In this document: positions 1 to 7,651 of the stretch, piece after piece
How the letters are laid out: each line of letters opens with the position of its first letter
Position numbering within the stretch: the stretch's first letter is position 1
Assembly: GCA_002428985.1 (NCBI GenBank)
Contig: DIYL01000002.1
Location: 62,001-126,000 of the forward strand
Direction: 5' to 3'
DNA: 64,000 nt
Origin: Anaerolineales bacterium UBA6055
GTDB taxonomy: Bacteria; Chloroflexota; Anaerolineae; Aggregatilineales; Phototrophicaceae
Notes under the pieces: generated by a model
The model's database searches: none
Told to the model about the DNA's origin: nothing
What the model saw: only the letters and a program-made list of their open reading frames with translations
Program-made: the position numbers and the translations under genes

Positions 1-463
1 GCCAACCACGAATATTTGCCGCAGTCTGTCCTACAACTTGCTTATCAATGCCATCCACATGAATGACTGTCCCACGAGAATCTTTAGGGACGTCGAATGT
101 GATATTGTCAGGTGGTTCGACAACAACTTCATGTGAGTGACCCAAGCGCAATTGTAAATTCTTGCCCTGTACAGACGCCTGATAACCGACACCTTCAATC
201 GTCAAGGTTTTCCGAAATCCTTCAGATACCCCAGTGACCATATTTGAAAGCAAGGCACGCGTCAACCCATGAAGTGCGCGATGGTGGCGCAAGTCAGAAG
301 GACGTTCAATTACAATCGCACCGTCTTCCAGCTTGATGGTCATATCAGGGCTGAAATCTTCTTTCAGTTCACCTTTAGGACCTTTTACCGTCACAGTGTT
401 CTTTTCAATCGTCACATTGACTTTGTCTGGAACTGAGACAGGTTGTTTACCAATACGTGACAT
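1..463 (-). CDS. rplF: 50S ribosomal protein L6, 3'-truncated by window edge
   Basis: The first 154 residues of L6 are present, starting MSRIGKQPVSVPDKV. The remaining C-terminal part (about 25 residues in typical L6) lies beyond the left edge. L6 binds 23S rRNA near the sarcin-ricin loop and the factor-binding site. The frame is open to base 1 and the ATG lies 13 bases after the rpsH stop, preceded by GGAG-like bases. It is the last visible gene of the S10/spc-type order, so the operon probably continues to the left (L18, S5 and so on). Confidence 0.96.
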   Translation of the reverse strand, partial: MSRIGKQPVSVPDKVNVTIEKNTVTVKGPKGELKEDFSPDMTIKLEDGAIVIERPSDLRHHRALHGLTRALLSNMVTGVSEGFRKTLTIEGVGYQASVQGKNLQLRLGHSHEVVVEPPDNITFDVPKDSRGTVIHVDGIDKQVVGQTAANIRGW

Positions 464-475
464 GGTCTTCTTCTC

Positions 476-889
476 CTACCAGATATAGCACAGAACTTCG
501 CCACCAACACCGTTACGACGCGCCTGCTGTGCAGTCATTACGCCACTTGGGGTTGTGACAATTGCAATCCCTGTACCGCTTAAAACGATAGGCAATTCGC
601 TACGTTTGCGATAGACACGACGACCCGGCTTACTAATCCGTTGTAGTTGTGTTATCACCGGGCGACGTTCACGACGTGAGCCAAAATATTTGAGATCGAT
701 ACTAATCATCGGAATTGGACTTTCATCCCCAACCGAGTAATCTTCAATATATCCTTCTTCTTTAAGGATACGAGCAATCTCAACCTTAAGTTTTGATTTA
801 GGCACTTGAACTTCGGTTTTACGCGCAGTTAGTGCATTCCGAACGCGGGTCAGCATGTCCGCAATTGGATCATTAGTCACATTGGACAC
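476..889 (-). CDS. rpsH: 30S ribosomal protein S8
   Basis: S8 binds helix 21 of 16S rRNA, nucleates the central domain, and in many bacteria represses spc-operon translation. The 137 residues begin MSNVTNDPIADMLTRVRNA and contain the diagnostic C-terminal LSGTGIAIVTTPSGVMT segment. The length is slightly above the usual 130. It lies between rpsN and rplF with short gaps, in the canonical order. Confidence 0.98.
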   Translation of the reverse strand: MSNVTNDPIADMLTRVRNALTARKTEVQVPKSKLKVEIARILKEEGYIEDYSVGDESPIPMISIDLKYFGSRRERRPVITQLQRISKPGRRVYRKRSELPIVLSGTGIAIVTTPSGVMTAQQARRNGVGGEVLCYIW

Positions 890-901
890 CGCAAAAGCCT
901 C

Positions 902-1084
902 CTACCAGCTTGATTTTACAACGCCGGGAATTTCGCCGTTTAATGCCATCTCGCGGAAGCAGATACGGCACAAACCAAAGCGGCGGATATACGCCCGTGG
1001 ACGACCACAAACTTTACAACGATTACGGACACGTACTTTGTACTTACGCCGTTCTTCCCGATATTGCATACATTTCTTAGCCAT
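902..1084 (-). CDS. rpsN: 30S ribosomal protein S14, zinc-ribbon (type Z)
   Basis: This is a 60-residue short-form S14 that assembles into the 30S head. Two CxxC pairs (CKVC and CRIC, residues about 22-25 and 38-41) mark the zinc-binding C+ form rather than the long zinc-free paralogue. It starts MAKKCMQYREERRKYKVRV, 11 bases after the rplE stop. No zinc-free copy is seen in the window. Confidence 0.98.
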   Translation of the reverse strand: MAKKCMQYREERRKYKVRVRNRCKVCGRPRAYIRRFGLCRICFREMALNGEIPGVVKSSW

Positions 1085-1095
1085 ACAATTTCCTC

Positions 1096-1638
1096 TTAAT
1101 TTTGTTGGAAAGGCATACCGAGCAGTGTTAACAGCCGGCGACCTTCCTCATCTGTCTCAGCAGATGTTACGATCGTAATTTCCATCCCGCGGACTTTGTC
1201 AATTTTGTCAAAGTCAATTTCTGGGAAGACGAGCTGTTCACGCAGACCAATCGTATAATTTCCGCGACCATCTAATTTTGATGGTAGACCACGGAAGTCA
1301 CGAATACGTGGTAGCGCAATGTTAACCAGACGATCATATAGTGCCCACATTTTTTCTTTACGTAGGGTCACTTTTACACCGATTGCACGACCTTCACGCA
1401 ACTTATATGTCGCGATGCTTTTGCGTGCCAGTGTTAATACAGGCTGTTGTCCGGTGATAATCCGTAGATCTTCAACCGCACCATCCAATGATTTAGGCTC
1501 ATCGATTGCTTCACCAACACCAATGTTGAGTGAAATCTTCTTAAGCACTGGAACTTGCATCGGATTGGTATACCCGAATTCTTCCCTCATTGCTGGAACA
1601 ACTTCTTCCATATAGCGGGTGTACATGCGATTTTCCAT
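1096..1638 (-). CDS. rplE: 50S ribosomal protein L5
   Basis: L5 belongs to the 5S rRNA-L5-L18 central protuberance and contacts the P-site tRNA. The 180 residues match the usual length (about 179). Recognisable segments are LKKISLNIGVGEA near residue 33, RKSIATYKLREG in the middle and the C-terminal ITIVTSAETDEEGRRLL. I took the first ATG (MENRMYTRYMEE), which is spaced from rplX by 19 bases. A start at the internal MYTRYMEE would also be possible. Confidence 0.97.
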   Translation of the reverse strand: MENRMYTRYMEEVVPAMREEFGYTNPMQVPVLKKISLNIGVGEAIDEPKSLDGAVEDLRIITGQQPVLTLARKSIATYKLREGRAIGVKVTLRKEKMWALYDRLVNIALPRIRDFRGLPSKLDGRGNYTIGLREQLVFPEIDFDKIDKVRGMEITIVTSAETDEEGRRLLTLLGMPFQQN

Positions 1639-1657
1639 ACTTCACCTCGCTCCGTTT

Positions 1658-1984
1658 CTACTCAATATCGCTATCGCACTTTTTGCAATAGCGCGTCTTG
1701 ATTCCATCATCACTCGTACGATACCCAACACGGGACATTTCATCGCAACTTTCGCAAACCACCATCACATTAGACAAGTGAAGTGGTGCTTCGAATTCGA
1801 CAATCTGCGCTGGAACCTGGGATCCCCCCGGTGCTGGACGAGCTTTTTGGTGACGTTTCATAATATTGACACCATTGATAATTACGCGGTTTTCTTTTGT
1901 CAAAACACGGATGACTTCCCCGCGTAAGCCTTTATCTTTACCCGCGATTACTTCAACAGTATCGCCTTGTTTTACACGTTGCAT
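1658..1984 (-). CDS. rplX: 50S ribosomal protein L24
   Basis: L24 initiates 50S assembly by binding the 5' domain of 23S rRNA. The 108 residues begin MQRVKQGDTVEVIAGKDKG, the KOW motif. A C-terminal CESCDEMSRVGY...CKKCD segment holds two CxxC pairs, which suggests a zinc-binding tail of the kind seen in some L24 families. The order rplN-rplX-rplE is canonical. Confidence 0.97.
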   Translation of the reverse strand: MQRVKQGDTVEVIAGKDKGLRGEVIRVLTKENRVIINGVNIMKRHQKARPAPGGSQVPAQIVEFEAPLHLSNVMVVCESCDEMSRVGYRTSDDGIKTRYCKKCDSDIE

Positions 1985-1999
1985 TCTAGCTTACCTCGC

Positions 2000-2371
2000 T
2001 TATAGTGTTTCCGGCGCGAGCGACACAATCTTCATAAAGCCCTTATCGCGCAATTCACGCGCAACGGGACCGAAAACACGTGTACCGCGTGGATTTTCAA
2101 GGTCATCAGCAAGTACAACTGCAGCATTATCATCAAAGCGAATGGTAGACCCGTCCGCACGACGATATTCCTTCTTTGTGCGAACGATTACTGCACGTAC
2201 AACTTGCCCTTTTTTGAGGTTACCACTGGTAGAAGCAGATTTAACCGACCCTACAATAATATCCCCTACATACCCATATTTCACTTTAGAACCACCGAGA
2301 ACACGAATAACGAGAATCTCTTGTGCGCCACTATTATCGGCAATTTTCAAGCGGGATTCGGTTTGAATCAT
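2000..2371 (-). CDS. rplN: 50S ribosomal protein L14
   Basis: L14 sits at the subunit interface and forms bridges with 16S rRNA. The 123 residues match the family length and start MIQTESRLKIADNSGAQE, with the conserved VFGPVARELRDKGFMKIVSLAPE C-terminal segment present in full. It is spaced 12-15 bases from both neighbours. Confidence 0.98.
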   Translation of the reverse strand: MIQTESRLKIADNSGAQEILVIRVLGGSKVKYGYVGDIIVGSVKSASTSGNLKKGQVVRAVIVRTKKEYRRADGSTIRFDDNAAVVLADDLENPRGTRVFGPVARELRDKGFMKIVSLAPETL

Positions 2372-2383
2372 CGTTGACTCTCC

Positions 2384-2644
2384 TTATGAATCCAGTGTTT
2401 CTGGTTGTTCAAGAATTTCTTCCACTGCCCAGCGTTTACGTTTACTGAGTGGACGGCTTTCTACGATGCGCACAACTGCACCAATCGGTGCACCAGTCTC
2501 ATCATGAGCCATCACTTTTTTGGTGGTTGAAACAACTTTTCTATAAATCGGGTGCATTTTGCGGTCTTCAATCGCAACAACAACTGTTTTTTGCATTTTG
2601 TCGCTGACGACAGTACCGACTAAACGTTTACGATTATTAGCCAT
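2384..2644 (-). CDS. rpsQ: 30S ribosomal protein S17
   Basis: S17 is a primary 16S rRNA binder with an OB fold. The 86-residue protein starts at MANNRKRLVGTVVSDKMQK. An in-frame upstream ATG exists, but this start is chosen because a GAGGAAGG Shine-Dalgarno sequence lies just before it (inside the end of rpmC) and the alignment to S17 begins here. The start codon follows the rpmC stop by one base, which implies translational coupling. Confidence 0.96.
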   Translation of the reverse strand: MANNRKRLVGTVVSDKMQKTVVVAIEDRKMHPIYRKVVSTTKKVMAHDETGAPIGAVVRIVESRPLSKRKRWAVEEILEQPETLDS

Positions 2645-2645
2645 C

Positions 2646-2867
2646 TTACGATCCTTCCTCATCAGACAGTAGCTCTGCCGCCAGCTCACGTTCACGTAGA
2701 ACAGTTTTCAAGCGAGCAACATCACGACGTGCCTTACGGAATAGTGTCGTATCCTGTAATTCACCAGTTTCTTTCTGGACGCGGTAGGTGTACATTTCAA
2801 CCTTCAAATCCTCAACTGCATCAAGAATTTCTTCGGTTGACATCTCACGAATTTCATCGACGTACAT
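2646..2867 (-). CDS. rpmC: 50S ribosomal protein L29
   Basis: L29 is a small helical-hairpin protein near the peptide exit tunnel that helps form the docking site for trigger factor and SRP. The 73 residues carry the L29 pattern (TEEILDAVEDLKVEMY, then a second helix DVARLKTVLRERE). Its ATG overlaps the rplP stop by one base (TAATG), so translation is probably coupled. Confidence 0.95.
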   Translation of the reverse strand: MYVDEIREMSTEEILDAVEDLKVEMYTYRVQKETGELQDTTLFRKARRDVARLKTVLRERELAAELLSDEEGS

Positions 2868-3301
2868 TAGTTAACCTCCCGACCAGAAATCGGGTCGAAG
2901 CGTTTGACGAACTTTGTTTTGATCGGCAGTTTATGTGCAGCAAGACGCAATGCTTCACGCGCATCAGATTCTGGCACACCACTCATCTCAAACAAGATAC
3001 GTCCAGGTTTTACAACACAAACCCATTTTTCAACGGACCCTTTACCCTTACCCATACGAGTTTCCGCAGGTTTTTGAGTAACTGGTTTATCAGGGAAAAT
3101 ACGAACCCAAACTTTACCACGACGGCGGATATAACGAACCATCGCACGACGGCAAGCTTCAATTTGGCGGCTGGTAATCCATGCAGGTTCAATAGCTTGT
3201 AAGCCATAATCCCCAAATTGGACAACTGCCCCACGATTTGCTTTACCGCGCATACGTCCGCGCATCTGCTTACGATACTTTGTACGTTTTGGCATTAACA
3301 T
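2867..3301 (-). CDS. rplP: 50S ribosomal protein L16
   Basis: L16 organises the A-site region and helps shape the peptidyl-transferase centre. The 144 residues begin MLMPKRTKYRKQMRGRMRG, with the GDYGLQAIEPAWITSRQIEA block typical of bacterial L16. Two ATGs are close together. The upstream one is chosen because an AAAGGAG lies 8 bases before it, a normal distance, whereas the second ATG would be 14 bases away. Confidence 0.98.
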   Translation of the reverse strand: MLMPKRTKYRKQMRGRMRGKANRGAVVQFGDYGLQAIEPAWITSRQIEACRRAMVRYIRRRGKVWVRIFPDKPVTQKPAETRMGKGKGSVEKWVCVVKPGRILFEMSGVPESDAREALRLAAHKLPIKTKFVKRFDPISGREVN

Positions 3302-3328
3302 ACGGATTGCTCCTTTAGCAACAGAGGA

Positions 3329-4042
3329 CTAGTTACGATTACGACCGCGTCCGCCGTCTTTATTTTGACGGTTGTTATTATTGTCGTCACCGGCACCAGG
3401 AATCTGCTTTTCTTCTGGCAGAATGTCCCCTTTATAAATCCAAACCTTTACACCGATTTGACCAAAGGTTGTCAATGCTTCCGCAAATCCATAGTCAATG
3501 TTTGCACGGAGGGTGTTACGTGGTACACGACCATCAAACATCCACTCACGACGAGCCATATCAGACCCACCCAAACGACCACTACATTCAATACGGATGC
3601 CGCCTGCACCTTGACGCATCGCTTGCATAATCGCACGTTTCATCGCACGGCTATGACCAATACGGCGCACCAATTGGGAAGCAACATTTTCTGCAACCAA
3701 TGTCGAATCGAGGTCAGGTTTTTCGATTTCGTTGACTTCGACTTTGACTTTCTTACCCGTCATATCCTGTAGGGTGGTGCGTAGTTCTTTTACGCTTTCA
3801 CCTTTACGGCCGATGATGAGACCAGGGCGTACAGTGTTAATGGTGATGATCACCAAATTTGGATGACGCTCAATCTCGATACCGGATACACCAGCACGGG
3901 CAGTTTCTTTTTTGATGTACTTACGTATTTCACGGTCTTCCATCAATAATTCGACATAACGGTCACCCTCTGCATACCAGCGAGCATCCCAATCACGAAT
4001 TACTTTAAGACGAAAACCTTTAGGGTTTACTTTACGACCCAT
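3329..4042 (-). CDS. rpsC: 30S ribosomal protein S3
   Basis: S3 is part of the mRNA entry site and helicase of the 30S subunit. The 237 residues contain the N-terminal MGRKVNPKGFRLKVIRDWD, a KH domain with GLIIGRKGESVKELR (residues about 73-90) and the C-terminal S3 domain. The last 20 residues are an Asn/Arg/Gly-rich tail (DDNNNNRQNKDGGRGRNRN), a low-complexity extension beyond the conserved fold. The first 11 bases overlap the end of rplV. Confidence 0.98.
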   Translation of the reverse strand: MGRKVNPKGFRLKVIRDWDARWYAEGDRYVELLMEDREIRKYIKKETARAGVSGIEIERHPNLVIITINTVRPGLIIGRKGESVKELRTTLQDMTGKKVKVEVNEIEKPDLDSTLVAENVASQLVRRIGHSRAMKRAIMQAMRQGAGGIRIECSGRLGGSDMARREWMFDGRVPRNTLRANIDYGFAEALTTFGQIGVKVWIYKGDILPEEKQIPGAGDDNNNNRQNKDGGRGRNRN

Positions 4043-4385
4043 TCAACTCTTCCTCTCGCTCCGCCAAAATCACCCACAGATGAGACGTACGTTTCAAACG
4101 TGGCTTATAGCGACCGCGCGCACCGGCTTTAAAACGCTTCAATGTTGGACCTTCACCCGCATAAATCTGAGAAATATACATTTCTTCTGGGTTCAGATCG
4201 AAATTATTGACAGCGTTTGCTAATGCTGATGCCACTGTCTTACCAACCAGTTCAGACCCTTTTTGTGGCATGAATTCAAGTACGATGAGTGCTTGTTCTG
4301 CATCCATACCACGTACCTGATCACATACGAGTCGTAGCTTCTGTGGAGAGATAGGCAGATGTTTAGTAATGGCACGAACTTCCAT
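4032..4385 (-). CDS. rplV: 50S ribosomal protein L22
   Basis: L22 lines the exit tunnel with its beta hairpin. The 117 residues begin MEVRAITKHLPISPQKLRLV and contain the tunnel-hairpin segment GPTLKRFKAGARGRYKPRLKR. This region also bears macrolide-resistance mutations in other bacteria, and I see nothing abnormal in it. The 3' end overlaps the rpsC start by 11 bases. Confidence 0.97.
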   Translation of the reverse strand: MEVRAITKHLPISPQKLRLVCDQVRGMDAEQALIVLEFMPQKGSELVGKTVASALANAVNNFDLNPEEMYISQIYAGEGPTLKRFKAGARGRYKPRLKRTSHLWVILAEREEELNGS

Positions 4386-4396
4386 TTGTCTATCCT

Positions 4397-4666
4397 CTAC
4401 CGTTTACTATCTGCGTCATGACCCTTAAATGTACGGGTCGGTGCAAATTCGCCGAGCTTATGTCCCACCATATTTTCTGTAATATAGATAGGCACATGAC
4501 GACGACCGTCATGGATGGCAATCGTATGACCCACCATCTGCGGGAAGATTGTGCTAGCTCGGCTCCATGTCCGAATAACAACTTTTTTGTTCTGTTCGTT
4601 CAACTTCTCAACTTTGCTGAGGAGCTTTTCGCTAATGTAATAGCCTTTTTTCAATGAACGTGACAT
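4397..4666 (-). CDS. rpsS: 30S ribosomal protein S19
   Basis: S19 forms the head of the 30S subunit with S13 and contacts A-site tRNA. The 89 residues start MSRSLKKGYYISEKLLSKV and include the family core TWSRASTIFPQMVGHTIAIHDGR and GHKLGEFAPTRTF. Length and position, between rplB and rplV, are canonical. Confidence 0.98.
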   Translation of the reverse strand: MSRSLKKGYYISEKLLSKVEKLNEQNKKVVIRTWSRASTIFPQMVGHTIAIHDGRRHVPIYITENMVGHKLGEFAPTRTFKGHDADSKR

Positions 4667-4684
4667 TTGTCTTACTCCTACCGA

Positions 4685-5518
4685 CTAACGACGTTTACCA
4701 CGACGGCGGACAATGAAACGGGTGGTACGTTTATTACGGCGTGTACGAACACCAAGAGCTTTCTTACCCCAAGGTGTTTTGGGTGCCGCCATACCAATAC
4801 CGGTTTTACCTTCACCACCACCATGCGGGTGACTTGCCGGATCCATCGCAGTACCACGAACAGAAGGTCTCCAACCGAGCCAACGACGACGACCTGCTTT
4901 ACCAAGTTTGACGTTGGAATGTTCTGCGTTACCAACCTGACCAATTGTCGCACGGCAGGTTTCGAGGATCATACGCATTTCACCACTAGGTAAACGCAAG
5001 GTAATATATTTACCTTCCGACGCAAGAATCTGTGCAGATGTACCTGCAGAGCGTGCAATCTGTGCGCCTTTACCTGGGCGTAGCTCAACGTTATGGACAA
5101 CTGTACCCAATGGAATATCTTTTAGTTGACGGGTGTTACCGGGGCGGAGGACACTCATAGGTCCGTTACCGACAGTATCACCAACAGTCAAACCCATCGG
5201 TGCAATAATATAACGTTTTTCGCCGTCTTCATACTGCAACAAAGCAATACGAGCTGAACGGTTTGGATCGTATTCAATCGCAATAACTTCTGCACGACAA
5301 TCTTCTTTATCGCGTTTGAAGTCAATAATACGGTAGCGGCGTTTGTTACCACCACCACGGTGACGTACAGTAATACGACCCGTATTGTTACGACCACCTT
5401 TTTTACGTAACGCTTCTGTTAGCGCACGTTCTGGTTTCTTCTTCGTGATTTCTTCGAAGGTATACCCGGTCATGTCACGGCGACCCGCCGATGTGGGTTT
5501 ATAAACTTTAATAGGCAT
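4685..5518 (-). CDS. rplB: 50S ribosomal protein L2
   Basis: L2 is essential for subunit association and peptidyl-transferase activity. The 277 residues start MPIKVYKPTSAGRRDMTGY. The near-universal C-terminal block RGTAMDPASHPHGGGEGKTG (residues about 223-243), including the functionally important histidine, is intact. The 3' end is strongly basic (TRRNKRTTRFIVRRRGKRR), as expected. Confidence 0.98.
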   Translation of the reverse strand: MPIKVYKPTSAGRRDMTGYTFEEITKKKPERALTEALRKKGGRNNTGRITVRHRGGGNKRRYRIIDFKRDKEDCRAEVIAIEYDPNRSARIALLQYEDGEKRYIIAPMGLTVGDTVGNGPMSVLRPGNTRQLKDIPLGTVVHNVELRPGKGAQIARSAGTSAQILASEGKYITLRLPSGEMRMILETCRATIGQVGNAEHSNVKLGKAGRRRWLGWRPSVRGTAMDPASHPHGGGEGKTGIGMAAPKTPWGKKALGVRTRRNKRTTRFIVRRRGKRR

Positions 5519-5531
5519 CGTTTATGCTCCC

Positions 5532-5834
5532 TTAAACATTGAACAACTCAATAGTTGCACCATCTTCAACGGTAACGATCGCTTTTTTCCATTGGCGGGA
5601 ACGGATATACCAGTTCCGACCACGGCGACCCCGTTTAGCAGGCATAACCATTGTGTTCACTTTTAAGACTTGACCTTCTAGCTCGAAGATTTCTTCCACC
5701 GCTTCTTTGATTTGGATTTTATTAGCGTTGGATGCAACTTCGAAAACATATTTGTTTTGTTCGTCGACCAATGCTGTTGATTTTTCCGTAATCACCGGGC
5801 GGCGAAGTACATCATAAAGATGAAGTTCTGCCAT
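5532..5834 (-). CDS. rplW: 50S ribosomal protein L23
   Basis: L23 surrounds the exit tunnel and anchors trigger factor and SRP. The protein is 100 residues long from MAELHLYDVLRRPVITEKS. This ATG is chosen over an in-frame upstream ATG because an AAGGAGGGG Shine-Dalgarno sequence, lying in the end of rplD, precedes it at normal distance. It starts three bases after the rplD stop, which suggests coupling. Confidence 0.97.
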   Translation of the reverse strand: MAELHLYDVLRRPVITEKSTALVDEQNKYVFEVASNANKIQIKEAVEEIFELEGQVLKVNTMVMPAKRGRRGRNWYIRSRQWKKAIVTVEDGATIELFNV

Positions 5835-5836
5835 CT

Positions 5837-6466
5837 TTACCCCTCCTTGCCCCAAATACTTTTGATAACTTCAAGTGTATCCAATGGCATGATAACTTTG
5901 TCATATTGCAACAAATCACGCACATTGAGGTAATTAACAACAAGCGAATGTGCATTTGAGAGGTTATTTACACTCTTACGCACTGCTTTTTGATCTGGCA
6001 TTACCAGAAACAACGCAGATTGACCGCCTGTTAGTGAATTCATGACTTGACGAATCTCTTTTGTTTTCGGGGTATCCATGTCCAGTTTATCGACAACCAC
6101 CAATTGGTCATCGCGTACAAGCGCACTCAATGCGGAACGAATAGCACCGCGACGCATCTTTTTTGGCATTTTCTTCGAGTAATCGCGTGGTTTAGGACCA
6201 AATGCCAAACCACCACCAACAAAAATTGGTGCACTTTGGGCACCGTGACGCGCACGCCCCGTACCCTTTTGACGATACCATTTTGCACCTGTCATACGAA
6301 CTTGACCACGACTCAGTGTACTATGTGTACCCTGGCGCGCATTCGCACGTTGGCGAACAAATGCCTGATGCATCAAACCCACATTGATTTTCGCTTCAAA
6401 AATATCTGCTGGCAGGTCTACTTTAGAGACTTCTGTGCCAGACGTATTCACAACTGTGAATTCCAT
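5837..6466 (-). CDS. rplD: 50S ribosomal protein L4
   Basis: L4 extends a loop into the exit tunnel, and in E. coli also autoregulates the S10 operon. The 209 residues show RQGTHSTLSRGQVRMTGAKW and the tunnel loop KGTGRARHGAQSAPIFVGGG, then SALVRDDQLVVVD near the C-terminal third. I see no clear counterpart of the E. coli S10 leader upstream of rpsJ, so E. coli-style L4 control is not supported here. Confidence 0.97.
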   Translation of the reverse strand: MEFTVVNTSGTEVSKVDLPADIFEAKINVGLMHQAFVRQRANARQGTHSTLSRGQVRMTGAKWYRQKGTGRARHGAQSAPIFVGGGLAFGPKPRDYSKKMPKKMRRGAIRSALSALVRDDQLVVVDKLDMDTPKTKEIRQVMNSLTGGQSALFLVMPDQKAVRKSVNNLSNAHSLVVNYLNVRDLLQYDKVIMPLDTLEVIKSIWGKEG

Positions 6467-6502
6467 AGCGAAAACTCCTATCTAACCTTATCTACCGACC
6501 AA

Positions 6503-7141
6503 CTAAGCTTTTTTGGTCGAGGGCTTAATCATTACGATACTGCCCTTTGCACCGGGGATTGACCCCTTAACAGCAAGCAGATTCTTTTCTTCGTCCACAA
6601 CTACTAATGGCAAGTTCTGGACAGTTACGCGGTCATTACCCATGCGCCCAGCCATCCGTTTACCCTTGAGGGTACGTCCAGGTGCGGCACACATACCAAT
6701 AGAACCTGGGGAACGCATACGATCGGACTGACCGTGTGTTTTCGGACCACGTCCAAAGCCATATCGTTTGATGGTACCTGCGTGTCCGCGACCTTTGCTG
6801 ACACCGATAACATCTACTAGATCGCCTTGTTCAAATACATCTACTTTAATTTCTTGTCCCTCTTCGACTTCGACTCCCGCGTTATTTGGCACACGGAATT
6901 CGCGCAAATGCCGAAGGGCAGGCAAGTCCGCTTTTTGCAGATGCCCGAGTTGACCTTTGGTCAAATTTTTGGGCTTGGTTTCGCCATAGCCCAGTTGTAC
7001 CGAGACATATCCGTCGCGGTCGGCAGACCGAATTTGTGTTACATAACAGGGTCCAGCCTGTATTACTGTCACTGGGATAACTGTCCCTTGTTCATCAAAA
7101 ACTTGGGTCATGCCCACTTTTTTGCCAATCATGCCCTTCAT
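6503..7141 (-). CDS. rplC: 50S ribosomal protein L3
   Basis: L3 helps start 50S assembly and reaches toward the peptidyl-transferase centre. The 212 residues begin MKGMIGKKVGMTQVFDEQG, and the glutamine-bearing W-loop area reads GRGPKTHGQSDRMRSPGSIG. It is preceded by 107 bases without a gene before rpsJ. That gap holds only small palindromes (a 5-bp CGTCC/GGACG hairpin near 7211 and a TGTACA pair near 7178), to which I assign no function. Confidence 0.97.
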   Translation of the reverse strand: MKGMIGKKVGMTQVFDEQGTVIPVTVIQAGPCYVTQIRSADRDGYVSVQLGYGETKPKNLTKGQLGHLQKADLPALRHLREFRVPNNAGVEVEEGQEIKVDVFEQGDLVDVIGVSKGRGHAGTIKRYGFGRGPKTHGQSDRMRSPGSIGMCAAPGRTLKGKRMAGRMGNDRVTVQNLPLVVVDEEKNLLAVKGSIPGAKGSIVMIKPSTKKA

Positions 7142-7248
7142 GATTTAGCCTCCACTAGGGTGTATCAAACACACGCTGTACATGTGTACAACCCTCTACT
7201 GTATCCACACGTCCTCACGGACGGGTCATTAACTATCAATTAATCGCG

Positions 7249-7557
7249 TTAGATCTTGATTTCGATATCAACGCCCGCCGGAAGATTGAGGCGCATTAGC
7301 GTGTCAATCGTTTTGCTGTCTGGATCGAGAACGTCAATCAGACGTTTGTGCGTACGCACCTCGAAGTGTTCCTGCGAGTCCTTGTCGATAAAGGGGGAAC
7401 GACGGACTGTAAATCTTTCGATTCGGGTTGGTAATGGAACTGGTCCAACTACCCGCGATCCTGTACGTTCCGCAGTTTCCACAATTCGTTGTGCTGACTG
7501 GTCTAGTACCCGGTGGTCATAAGCCTTTAACCGGATACGAATCTTATTCTTAGCCAT
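7249..7557 (-). CDS. rpsJ: 30S ribosomal protein S10
   Basis: S10 is in the 30S head and, as NusE, takes part in transcription antitermination with NusB. The 102 residues are the usual length. It begins MAKNKIRIRLKAYDHRVLD and holds the conserved VVGPVPLPTRIERFTVRRSPF and LIDVLDPDSKT segments. It is the first gene of the S10 set and follows tuf across a 94-base gap that contains a GC-rich hairpin. Confidence 0.98.
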   Translation of the reverse strand: MAKNKIRIRLKAYDHRVLDQSAQRIVETAERTGSRVVGPVPLPTRIERFTVRRSPFIDKDSQEHFEVRTHKRLIDVLDPDSKTIDTLMRLNLPAGVDIEIKI

Positions 7558-7606
7558 TCCGTAACCTTCGTCTCAACTACATGCCCGTTTAGCAACTTAG
7601 ATAAAT

Positions 7607-7627
7607 AAGCCGGGCTATACCCGGCTT
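7607..7627 (-). terminator. GC-rich hairpin between tuf and rpsJ
   Basis: A perfect 8-bp stem (AAGCCGGG / CCCGGCTT) with a 5-base loop lies between the tuf stop and the rpsJ start. On the minus strand it is followed by ATTTATCT rather than an uninterrupted T tract, so it looks like a leaky terminator, processing site or stabilising hairpin that tunes S10-operon expression. On the plus strand it is followed by TTTGTTGCTTTT. Confidence 0.55.
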
Positions 7628-7651
7628 TTGTTGCTTTTGAGCTATGATAAA

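Noticed and set aside
1866..2366. A plus-strand open frame of about 166 codons opposite rplX/rplN.
   Set aside because: It is antisense to well-supported ribosomal genes, has no ribosome site and no family resemblance. Long antisense frames are common opposite conserved genes.
7142..7248. Possible S10-leader regulatory RNA between rpsJ and rplC.
   Set aside because: Only short palindromes (TGTACA pair, CGTCC/GGACG) are seen. They are too weak to call a regulatory RNA, and the position is inside the operon rather than before rpsJ.
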